A stretch of DNA of 64,000 bases from Terriglobales bacterium (GTDB lineage Bacteria; Acidobacteriota; Terriglobia; Terriglobales; Acidobacteriaceae): NCBI GenBank assembly GCA_025462725.1, contig JAOAPE010000001.1:296162-360161 (forward strand), read 5' to 3'. The notes beneath the pieces were generated by a model. It made no database searches. It was given only the letters and a program-made list of their open reading frames with translations, and was not told the origin of the DNA. This document shows positions 1 to 9,649 of this stretch, one piece after another. The first letter of the stretch is position 1. Each line of letters starts with the position of its first letter. The position numbers and the translations under genes are program-made.

Positions 1-1
1 T

Positions 2-1402
2 GCAACCGCCGCCAATCCGTGGATACAAATCCTGGGAGCACTAGAGAAGAAGATCAACCGCCACAGCTTCGACACGTGGCTGAAGCCCACGCGCTATAGC
101 CATGCGAATGGCGCAATTCTTTTTGTGCGGGTGCCCACGCCGGAGTTTCGCCACATTGGAGAGAAATATGCTGACCTTATCCAGGAAGCGATTGACAACC
201 TGGCGATGGAGTTCAGCGATGTCCAGTTTGTGACGGCGGAAGAAGATCCAACGGCGTCAAAGCATGATGGCGCGAATGTGAAACACGATGGGGGATTTGC
301 TCCGGCGAGTTCTCATTCTTCGAATGCTCCCGCGCGAAATACGGGAGCGCCGGGCAGCCAAGTGAGGTTCGACTGGGACACAGCCGCACAACTCAATTCG
401 AAGTACACGTTCACGGATTTTGTCATCGGCTCAGGAAACCAGTTTGCTCATGCGGCGGCGCAGGCAGTGGCGGAGCGTCCTTCGAAGGCGTACAACCCGC
501 TGTTCCTCTACGGCGGTGTGGGAATGGGCAAGACGCACTTGATGCAGGCGATTGGGCATGAAGTGAAGAAGCACATGCCGCATGCGTCGATTTGCTATCT
601 CTCGACCGAGAAGTTCACCAACGAGATGATCAACTCGTTGCGGTACGACAAGATGACGAGCTTCCGCGACAAGTTCCGGAATGTGGATGTGCTGTTGATA
701 GACGATATCCAATTTCTGGCGGGCAAAGAGCGCACGCAGGAAGAGTTCTTCCACACGTTCAATGCGCTGCACGAGTCGATGAAGCAGATCGTGATCGCGA
801 GTGACCGTCCGCCAAAAGAATTGTCAGAGATCGAAGACCGATTGCGCAGCCGCTTCGAATGGGGATTGATCGCCGACATTCAACCTCCGGATCTGGAGAC
901 GAAGGTCGCCATCCTACAGAAGAAGGGCGAATCTGAGCGGGTGCAGTTGCCGACGGATGTGGCGCTGTTCATTGCACAGAATGTCCGGACCAATGTGCGT
1001 GAACTGGAAGGCGCGATGATCCGGCTGGTGGCTTATTGCTCGCTGACAGGCGCTGAGATCACGTTGAGCACGGCGCAACAGGTGCTGCGGAATTTTATTG
1101 AACAGCAGATCAGGAAGATTTCTATCGAGAGCATTCAGAAAGCTGTGTCAGAACAGTTCGGGATGCGCACGGCAGAGATCAAGGCGAAAAATAATTCTCG
1201 CTCGGTGGTTGTGCCGAGGCAGATTGCAATGTATCTGGCTAAACAGTTGACGGATTGTTCGCTGCCGGAAATCGGAAGACAGTTTGGTGGCAAACATCAC
1301 ACTACTGTCATGCACTCAGTAGAGAAGATAGTGGAGCAACGCAAGACCGACAAGGATTTGAACAGGATGTTGAATCAACTGACCGACCACTTGACGGGCT
1401 AG
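2..1402 (+). CDS. dnaA: Chromosomal replication initiator DnaA (5' end outside window)
   Basis: DnaA binds origin DnaA boxes and opens the duplex to start replication. The frame is open from base 2, so the true start lies before the window; a GTG at 125 is internal. The first visible residues (NPWIQILGALEKKINRHSFD) belong to domain I. They are followed by a short variable linker, the AAA+ domain with Walker A GGVGMGKT (near 511-535) and Walker B LLIDDIQ, and the domain IV helix-turn-helix with the DnaA signature GGKHHTTVMHSVEKI near the C terminus. The gene is followed by dnaN, the usual bacterial order. The identity is certain; only the N-terminal few residues are missing. Confidence 0.98.
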   Translation, partial: ATAANPWIQILGALEKKINRHSFDTWLKPTRYSHANGAILFVRVPTPEFRHIGEKYADLIQEAIDNLAMEFSDVQFVTAEEDPTASKHDGANVKHDGGFAPASSHSSNAPARNTGAPGSQVRFDWDTAAQLNSKYTFTDFVIGSGNQFAHAAAQAVAERPSKAYNPLFLYGGVGMGKTHLMQAIGHEVKKHMPHASICYLSTEKFTNEMINSLRYDKMTSFRDKFRNVDVLLIDDIQFLAGKERTQEEFFHTFNALHESMKQIVIASDRPPKELSEIEDRLRSRFEWGLIADIQPPDLETKVAILQKKGESERVQLPTDVALFIAQNVRTNVRELEGAMIRLVAYCSLTGAEITLSTAQQVLRNFIEQQIRKISIESIQKAVSEQFGMRTAEIKAKNNSRSVVVPRQIAMYLAKQLTDCSLPEIGRQFGGKHHTTVMHSVEKIVEQRKTDKDLNRMLNQLTDHLTG

Positions 1403-1736
1403 ATGCGGTTTGGGACACGATATCCACCGAATGTGGGGTTTGTTCCTCACCATTGAATGTGGAGTGGTTGTGGAAGATGTGAAGAAGCAGTAAAGAATTT
1501 TAGTTAGGTACGGGATGTACACGGCGGAGATGTTTTCCGGGACTGCTTACTGACAGGCGAGAGTAGTGGTTCAGCCATACTGAGTGGGATTTGGTAGGAG
1601 ATTTCCACTTTCCCTACTCACCTATTATTACTACTGTTTTTAAGTACTGTTTCTTTTGATATAAGTAACCGTAAAGGCGAGCGAAGCGCGAGGATGAGGC
1701 GAGAGATCGCCGAGTCTAAAACAACGAGGGAATAAA
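1403..1736. other. dnaA-dnaN intergenic region, weak oriC candidate
   Basis: This 334-bp gap has no convincing gene. It holds several loose TGTGG motifs that could be degenerate DnaA boxes (near 1431, 1458 and 1469, plus TATCCACC at 1421) and an AT-rich stretch at about 1623-1668. None is a clean TTATCCACA box, so the origin call is tentative; the AT-rich part may equally be the dnaN promoter. The purine-rich segment GAGGGA just before 1737 is the dnaN ribosome binding site. Confidence 0.3.
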
Positions 1737-2915
1737 ATGGCGACGACGACCAGTATCGGGACAGACTCCTCAACTGCCGCGGCTCAGGGGACAGCAATGG
1801 AAATCACCGTAAACAAAGCGGACCTACTGCGAGAACTAACGGCGACGCAGGGTGTGGTGGAACGCAAGACCACAATCCCAATCCTTTCTAATTTCTTATT
1901 TGAGGCGGCGGATGGAAAGTTGTCGATCACGGCGACTGACCTGGACCTGAGCTTGAGGACGTCCTGCGCGGCGAAGGTGAAGAAGGAAGGCTCGTGCACG
2001 ATCCCGGCGCGGAAATTTTATGACTATGTGAAGCTGCTGCCGGAAGGCGAAGTATCCATCAAGTTGATGGAGAACCACTGGGTGCAGATTCGCAGTGGGC
2101 GTTCGAACACCAAGATGGTAGGCATGGCGCGGGCGAATTTCCCTGCACTGCCGGCGTTTCCTGACAGCCTCTCAATGCAATTGCCGGCGCAGGTTTTGCG
2201 GACACTGATCGGGAAGACAATATTCGCGATATCGTCAGAGGAGTCGCGCTACACGCTGAATGGCGCGCTGATGGTGTTGAAAGCGGAATCGATCACGATG
2301 GTGGCCACGGATGGACATCGGCTGGCGCACATCGAGAACAGCAAAGCGCGTTTCACCGGAATTTCCGGCGAGATGAAGACATTGGTTCCAAAAAAAGCAA
2401 TGGCGGAATTGAATTCGCTGCTGCAGAACAGTGATGTGGAGAGTATCGAGTTTGCGAAGGATGATTCCACGCTGTTTTTCCGCATTGGGCCGCGAGTGCT
2501 GACATCACGACAACTTACGGGCCAGTTCCCCAACTACGAAGCGGTGCTGCCGCGCGACAACAACAAGTCGGTGGCATTGCGTTGCGAAGAGTTGGCGAGT
2601 GCGATCCAACGCGTTGCGCAGTTCGCGGACGAACGGTCGGGGGCTATCCGGCTGAAGCTGGATAAGAATGAGCTGAGGTTGTCATCGTCATCGACGGATT
2701 CGGGCGAGTCAGAGGATTCGATCGAAGTGGTCTACGACAGTGACCCCATGGTGATCGGATTCAATTCGCAGTATCTGCTGGAGTTCTTGAAAGTCGCGAA
2801 CGATGGCGGAGTGCGGCTAGAGTTGAAGGATTCGCAGTCGGCAGGGCAGTTGCGACCGGATGATGCTGGCGATGAGTATAAGTATCGGTATATTGTGATG
2901 CCGATGAGAATTTGA
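1737..2915 (+). CDS. dnaN: DNA polymerase III beta sliding clamp
   Basis: The beta clamp encircles DNA and tethers the replicative polymerase. The 392-residue protein has the three-domain DnaN sequence (for example LLRELTATQGVVERKTTIPIL at the start of domain 1, FVATDGHRLA-like VATDGHRLAHIE in domain 2, and a C terminus ending YRYIVMPMRI that matches the family MPMRL/I end). The ATG at 1737 is preceded by GAGGGA at good spacing and adds about 20 low-complexity residues before the conserved start MEITVNKADLL; an ATG at 1797 would give the standard length. It follows dnaA and is closed by two terminators. Confidence 0.97.
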   Translation: MATTTSIGTDSSTAAAQGTAMEITVNKADLLRELTATQGVVERKTTIPILSNFLFEAADGKLSITATDLDLSLRTSCAAKVKKEGSCTIPARKFYDYVKLLPEGEVSIKLMENHWVQIRSGRSNTKMVGMARANFPALPAFPDSLSMQLPAQVLRTLIGKTIFAISSEESRYTLNGALMVLKAESITMVATDGHRLAHIENSKARFTGISGEMKTLVPKKAMAELNSLLQNSDVESIEFAKDDSTLFFRIGPRVLTSRQLTGQFPNYEAVLPRDNNKSVALRCEELASAIQRVAQFADERSGAIRLKLDKNELRLSSSSTDSGESEDSIEVVYDSDPMVIGFNSQYLLEFLKVANDGGVRLELKDSQSAGQLRPDDAGDEYKYRYIVMPMRI

Positions 2916-2919
2916 GGCG

Positions 2920-2941
2920 GTAGTCAGTAGCTAGTAGTCAG
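2920..2941. repeat. Heptamer array, GTAGTYN class
   Basis: Three exact-period 7-bp units (GTAGTCA, GTAGCTA, GTAGTCA) begin 5 bp after the dnaN stop and end against GAAA plus the terminator at 2942. Confidence 0.85.
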
Positions 2942-2967
2942 AAAGCCGGGTGAATCCCGGCTTTTTG
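2942..2967 (+). terminator. Intrinsic terminator of dnaN
   Basis: AAAGCCGGG pairs with CCCGGCTTT across a 5-nt loop, followed by a short T run. Confidence 0.85.
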
Positions 2968-3044
2968 TTATGGTGCTCGAGTGTCTCGTTGTACTTTGGC
3001 GCGAGCCTCAAATCTGAGCACACGAAGGATTACTGGGCAGTAGC

Positions 3045-3083
3045 AATAAGAAAAGCCGGGAGAGAATCCCGGCTTTTCTTATT
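3045..3083. terminator. Bidirectional intrinsic terminator
   Basis: A perfect 16-bp stem (AATAAGAAAAGCCGGG with its complement) closes a 7-nt loop. The A/T-rich arms give a T run on either strand, so it can stop dnaN read-through and the minus-strand gene that ends at 3099. Confidence 0.9.
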
Positions 3084-3098
3084 GCAGATGAATTGTAT

Positions 3099-3965
3099 CT
3101 AGTGGATCTGGTTCTTGGCGGTTTCGTTCGCGCTTTGGGCCATGATGGTTTCGACTGTGCGCTCGAGTTCGCTGAGGTAGGCGTGCTCGCTTCCGATCGC
3201 TTCTGACGCTGCTACTGGAGCAATGAGAGACATGGCGGCCTGGTTCCAGCGGTCGAAGATCGGGCGGTAAGTGAAGTCGGTGCGGACGCGCTGGCGGGCG
3301 GATTCAGGGATGGCGGAGTATCCCAGCCAGATGAGGACGCTTAGGTTATAGGCCGCGGTGGTGATGTAGCTGACGCTCGAGTCCCAACCGTGACCAAGCT
3401 GGGAGCGCAGACTGTACATGACCAAGTTAGTTGCAGCGAAAACGCCATATCCTAAGGCCATACCGGAAGCGAAGTTCTTCCAAGTGAGACCCAACGATGA
3501 AGAGAAAAGAAAGATGAAAAGCAGGAGTCCACACTGCATTAGGCGGATGGCACGTTCGACATCCACGATGGCCAGCACCAGTTGCTTGCTGCTCATGCCG
3601 GAGCCGGATACGGCCAGGAGGGCACCGACGAGGAGAAGGACGAATGCAGCCCAACGGAAGAGCTTGGCGCCGAGATCCCGCAGTCCTGTATAGGGGCGAA
3701 TCGCATACATGAAGACTTCTTGGATGACGGCAAAGCCGAGCATGACGCCGAGGGCGCTGGAAGTCCAGTAGGCGTAGAAGTAGTTGGATGGTGAGATCCT
3801 GTAGATCGTAAAAAGTACCGCCACCGTCAAGACCTGCAGCAGGGTGTAAGAGAAAAAGAATGGGAACTCAGCGCGAAGTTTGCGCTTCACCATGAAGAAT
3901 AAGATTGCGATCTGCAGCGCTGGGGCCGCGAACCAAAGCAGATAGTCCAGAACAGAAAGAGACAT
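3099..3965 (-). CDS. Seven-helix membrane protein, function unknown
   Basis: I do not recognise a named family. The 288-residue product is strongly hydrophobic, with about seven predicted transmembrane segments (starting at LLWFAAPALQIAILFFMV and ending with a helix near YNLSVLIWLGYSAIP), followed by a soluble C-terminal tail of about 60 residues. This layout is common among uncharacterised acidobacterial inner-membrane proteins. It lies alone on the minus strand, convergent with dnaN and sharing its bidirectional terminator. Its start ATG at 3965 has no clear alternative. Confidence 0.8.
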   Translation of the reverse strand: MSLSVLDYLLWFAAPALQIAILFFMVKRKLRAEFPFFFSYTLLQVLTVAVLFTIYRISPSNYFYAYWTSSALGVMLGFAVIQEVFMYAIRPYTGLRDLGAKLFRWAAFVLLLVGALLAVSGSGMSSKQLVLAIVDVERAIRLMQCGLLLFIFLFSSSLGLTWKNFASGMALGYGVFAATNLVMYSLRSQLGHGWDSSVSYITTAAYNLSVLIWLGYSAIPESARQRVRTDFTYRPIFDRWNQAAMSLIAPVAASEAIGSEHAYLSELERTVETIMAQSANETAKNQIH

Positions 3966-4070
3966 AGTGGGGCCTCGAGATTCGGAGGATAGTCCGTTTC
4001 GGGAAGCCCCACAAGAACTTTCTTATGACTTTGGAGTTACGTAGGTAACCTTATGGAAGATGACGTGCGG

Positions 4071-4220
4071 CTACGGGCGGCAGTCTGTTCCGGGCTGGCA
4101 CAACGGCACTGGGCTGCTGCCTTCACCGAGGGCGGCATTCGCGGTGGAACGGGTGCTGGCGACGGCGAAAGTTGCAATGACGAAGAGCAGGACGGCGAGG
4201 ACGCGAAGAACTTTATTCAC
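4071..4220 (-). CDS. Small exported peptide (49 residues), GTG start
   Basis: This short gene starts with GTG at 4220, 9 nt after a clean AAGGAG on the minus strand. It encodes a 49-residue peptide with a textbook signal sequence (MNKVLRVLAVLLFVIATFAV, then small residues up to about ASTRSTANA). The mature tail is only about 20 residues and ends LCQPGTDCRP, with two cysteines that could form a disulfide or bind a ligand after export. No homologue is known to me, so function is open. The ribosome binding site, signal peptide and compact stop argue for a real gene; the overlapping plus-strand frames have neither. It sits between the 7-TM gene and gyrB. Confidence 0.65.
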   Translation of the reverse strand: MNKVLRVLAVLLFVIATFAVASTRSTANAALGEGSSPVPLCQPGTDCRP

Positions 4221-7230
<3,010 letters not shown>

Positions 7231-7235
7231 AAGCA

Positions 7236-7263
7236 GTAGTCGGTAGACAGTAGTCTGTAGTCA
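7236..7263. repeat. Heptamer array, GTAGTYN class
   Basis: Four 7-bp units with consensus GTAGNCN begin 5 bp after the gyrB stop; the last unit, GTAGTCA, is followed by GGAAA and a terminator stem. Confidence 0.85.
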
Positions 7264-7265
7264 GG

Positions 7266-7295
7266 AAAAGCCCAGCCGGGATGGTTGGGCTTTTT
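7266..7295 (+). terminator. Intrinsic terminator of gyrB
   Basis: AAAAGCCCAGCC pairs with GGTTGGGCTTTT (one G-T pair) and is followed by T residues. Confidence 0.85.
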
Positions 7296-7319
7296 CTATG
7301 GTGTCCTCGCAGTAGAACC

Positions 7320-7402
7320 GTGTCGCGCCTACGGCGCTTTAGAGTCAAAGTCCAAGGCATTGCCCTTCGACTCCGGACTGACGTCCTCCGCTCTGGGTGA
7401 CA
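7320..7402. repeat. 83-bp structured repeat, copy 1
   Basis: This element is collinear without gaps with 13518-13600. It contains a hairpin GCGCC-TAC-GGCGC, a second hairpin around GGAC-TGAC-GTCC, and the block CCAAGGCATTGCCC before CTCGACTC or TTCGACTC; it ends GGGTGACA. The 3' half resembles the CCTTCGACTC...AGGATGACA repeat family. Confidence 0.8.
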
Positions 7403-7407
7403 ATAAG

Positions 7408-7435
7408 AAAGCCCGGCCAAGATGGCCGGGCTTTT
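7408..7435. terminator. Bidirectional intrinsic terminator
   Basis: AAAGCCCGGCCA pairs with TGGCCGGGCTTT over a short loop. It lies between gyrB and the convergent minus-strand gene ending at 7453. Confidence 0.85.
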
Positions 7436-7452
7436 GTTCATGCAGAGCCTGC

Positions 7453-8508
7453 TTACTTGTTGATGTCGTCTTTCTTTTCGAGGCGTCCGACTAGTGCTTG
7501 CAGATTTGGTTTGACCTGGTCTGGGGCTGCGGCGGTGGCCAGTTTCATTTCTTTTACAGCTGTATCGAAATCGCCGGTGGAGACTGCGAGGCGCGCTGCA
7601 TCGTTGTGAGCGGTCCAGTGATCAGGATTGCGCTTGACGTTGACGCGAAAGACTTCGAAGGCCTCAGCCTGTTTGCCCTGACCCTGGAGTTGGCGTCCGT
7701 AGCTGTGAAGCTGCACGGCGCTGCCGATGGACATCCCCTTGGTGCGGGCTGTCTTGGCTTCGTCGGTGCGGTTGAGGGCATCGAGGACGCGGGCCTTGGT
7801 CATTATGTTTTCAAACCGCTCTTCGTTACCGATGGAGTTGTTGACGTACTTCAAAGCGTCATCCATGTTGCCCTTGTTCTCGACCAAGTATGCAGCGGCT
7901 TCCTGGCCGGATTCCCACTCGTATTGGACACGTCCGCGCATCTGGTTCTTCAGGCTCTGCTGGACGAGGGCGGGAGTGTCGACTTCGACTTTGAAGGGCA
8001 CGGCGACTTTGTCCCAACGCATGGTGACGGCGGCGGAGTTGGGTTGGAGGTCGTCAAAGTCATAGGTGAGTGCTTCATGGAAATCCGCGGCTTGCGGAGT
8101 GACGGTGACGCGCAAGGCGTCCTCGGCTTGATCGTAGGTGAAGCTGCCCCAGGAAGTTGAGTTCTTGGAGAAGACGACAGTCCACTCCTTTTCGCCGGGG
8201 ATCATGTGCAGACCGTACACGCCTTTGGCAAGCGACTGACCGTTGATTGTGACCGGGTCACTGACTTCGAAAGTGGAATTCTCATTGGCACCGGCGCGCC
8301 AAACTTTTCCGTAAGGCTCAAGGGTGCCGAAGACTTTGCGTCCTTTGGCGAGCGGACGGTGATAGCGAAGCGTGATGTTAGTGATGCCGAGTCGCTGGCT
8401 CACTGTGGCGCGCTGGCTGGCGCGGGGCAGGTCCAACAGCGCCGATTGCGCGGACGCACTGGAGATGGCGAAGAGCAGAGTGAAGATAAGCAAATGGAGT
8501 TTACGCAT
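7453..8508 (-). CDS. Secreted DUF2911 domain protein with C-terminal TPR-like repeats
   Basis: The product is exported: residues 1-21 (MRKLHLLIFTLLFAISSASA) form a signal peptide. Residues about 25-170 match DUF2911, with the typical core GRKVFGTLEPYGKVWRAGANE, GVYGLHMIPGEKEWTVVFSK and a closing FEAL-type segment. The C-terminal half is helical and repetitive (ALKYVNNSIGNEERFENIMTKARVLDAL, then AFEVFRVNVKRNPDHWTAHNDAARL), consistent with TPR-like scaffolding. The chemical role of DUF2911 is unknown. A GTG at 8520 is also possible, but the ATG at 8508 is preceded by GTGAGG at good spacing and begins the signal peptide directly. Confidence 0.85.
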   Translation of the reverse strand: MRKLHLLIFTLLFAISSASAQSALLDLPRASQRATVSQRLGITNITLRYHRPLAKGRKVFGTLEPYGKVWRAGANENSTFEVSDPVTINGQSLAKGVYGLHMIPGEKEWTVVFSKNSTSWGSFTYDQAEDALRVTVTPQAADFHEALTYDFDDLQPNSAAVTMRWDKVAVPFKVEVDTPALVQQSLKNQMRGRVQYEWESGQEAAAYLVENKGNMDDALKYVNNSIGNEERFENIMTKARVLDALNRTDEAKTARTKGMSIGSAVQLHSYGRQLQGQGKQAEAFEVFRVNVKRNPDHWTAHNDAARLAVSTGDFDTAVKEMKLATAAAPDQVKPNLQALVGRLEKKDDINK

Positions 8509-8594
8509 GAGGAACCTCACGTGAAATTTAGGGATGGGGGCCTAGAGAGTACAAGGTTAGACGCGGGAGTGTGGGGGAGGTGAGCGGGGAGGCG

Positions 8595-8629
8595 GCAGCA
8601 TTTAGCCGTTAGCACTTAGCATTTAGGGG
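8595..8629. repeat. Heptamer array, TTAGCNN class
   Basis: About five units in period 7 (GCAGCAT, TTAGCCG, TTAGCAC, then TTAGCAT and a decayed TTAGGGG) lie between two minus-strand genes. Confidence 0.8.
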
Positions 8630-8636
8630 CTGCTTG

Positions 8637-8680
8637 ATTGGGATTGGATCATCGGCTCATTTGTTCATTGGACCATTCAG
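8637..8680. repeat. Octamer-like degenerate array (TCATTGG type)
   Basis: A run of ATTGGATC, CTCATTTG, TTCATTGG and ACCATTCA shows a loose 8-bp period. It is a weaker call than the heptamers. The 313-bp spacer 8509-8821 otherwise contains only this array, the TTAGC array and the repeat at 8697. Confidence 0.45.
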
Positions 8681-8696
8681 GGGCAAAATCAAATGC

Positions 8697-8736
8697 ATAG
8701 ATCCTTCGACTCCGCTGCGCTTCGCTCAGGATGACA
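8697..8736. repeat. Dispersed 40-bp repeat (ATAGATCCTTCGACTC...AGGATGACA)
   Basis: One of five near-full copies in this window (also near 9506, 11785, 22151 and 22213). It begins ATAGATCC, has a GC-rich imperfect palindromic centre (CCGCTGCGCTTCGCTC) and ends AGGATGACA. Similar elements are widespread in acidobacterial intergenic DNA. Confidence 0.85.
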
Positions 8737-8821
8737 AATCCACGAGCCACGAGGATTGCTATTCAAAGGCTCCCTCGTCGCGCTTTCCGCGCTCGCTCGG
8801 GATGTATGTGCGGAATCGAGC

Positions 8822-9319
8822 TTAACCTAAGACTTCCTTTAGTCGCCCCGTCTTCACGTCATAGACGAAGCCGCGCACTCCGATCTCTTTGGGGATCCAG
8901 GGGTGGGATTGGAGTTTTTGCATTTGTTCGCGGACACTGCGTTCGACGTCTTTGAATGCATAGAAGTGGTGCGGTGAAAGGACAGCGGTACCGCTGATCC
9001 GCTGGAGTTTGGTGCGGAGTTCATCGTCAGTGAAGGTGAGCATGCCGCAATCGGTGTGGTGGATGAGCACGAATTCTTCAGAGCCGAGCTGGTAGTGCGA
9101 AATGATGAGCGAGCGCAGCGCGTCTTCAGTGACGATGCCGCCGGCGTTACGGATGATGTGGGCGTCGCCGACGTCAAGACCGAGAGTGCGGATGGAGAGT
9201 CGCGTGTCCATGCAAGTGAGGATGGCGAGTTTGCGCGCGGGGCGCGGCGAGAGGTGTTTGAGTTCGTGGTGTTGCGCGTAGGTCTCATTGGCAATGAGGA
9301 TCTCATCGGTTACGGACAT
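8822..9319 (-). CDS. Beta-class carbonic anhydrase
   Basis: This enzyme interconverts CO2 and bicarbonate using zinc. The catalytic set of the beta class is visible: CMDTR (zinc Cys plus the Asp-Arg dyad) near residue 35 and HTDCG (zinc His and Cys) near residue 87, with an intact RNAGGIVTEDALRSL segment between. At 165 residues it is a short-form member. An upstream ATG at 9340 would lie inside a heptamer repeat, so I take the ATG at 9319 (MSVTDEIL). No strong ribosome binding site is visible. It stands alone between repeat-filled spacers. Confidence 0.9.
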   Translation of the reverse strand: MSVTDEILIANETYAQHHELKHLSPRPARKLAILTCMDTRLSIRTLGLDVGDAHIIRNAGGIVTEDALRSLIISHYQLGSEEFVLIHHTDCGMLTFTDDELRTKLQRISGTAVLSPHHFYAFKDVERSVREQMQKLQSHPWIPKEIGVRGFVYDVKTGRLKEVLG

Positions 9320-9332
9320 GGAAAGATGATAA

Positions 9333-9367
9333 TTCAGCATTCAGCAGTTAGCACTTAGCATTCAGTG
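9333..9367. repeat. Heptamer array, TTAGCNN/TTCAGCN class
   Basis: Five period-7 units (consensus NTYAGCA) lie just upstream of the carbonic anhydrase start. The remainder of the 9320-9649 spacer holds the dispersed repeat at 9506 and no gene I can support. Confidence 0.8.
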
Positions 9368-9505
9368 GCCGGCTGTTGGGAATCGCGGCAAGTGCACCAG
9401 GCGCTGACCTCAGCGGCTAGCCGGCCGTAGTCCAGTGTTATCGGCACGACCGAAGTCGTGCCCTCCCCATGCAATCTGCGAAAAGCGTATTAGCTTCGCG
9501 AATGC

Positions 9506-9545
9506 ATAGATCCTTCGACTTCGCTGCGCTCCGCTCAGGATGACA
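9506..9545. repeat. Dispersed 40-bp repeat (ATAGATCCTTCGACTT...AGGATGACA)
   Basis: Near-full copy of the family described at 8697, with a T for C change after CGACT. Confidence 0.85.
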
Positions 9546-9649
9546 ACTTTCAAGTGTGTAGACAAATTGCAGATTTGCAACCAGCGCTCGCTGCTCTTAG
9601 GGATGCGAACCACGGGACCGCAGAGGAAGTTGTCCTGTCCGTTGCAGAA

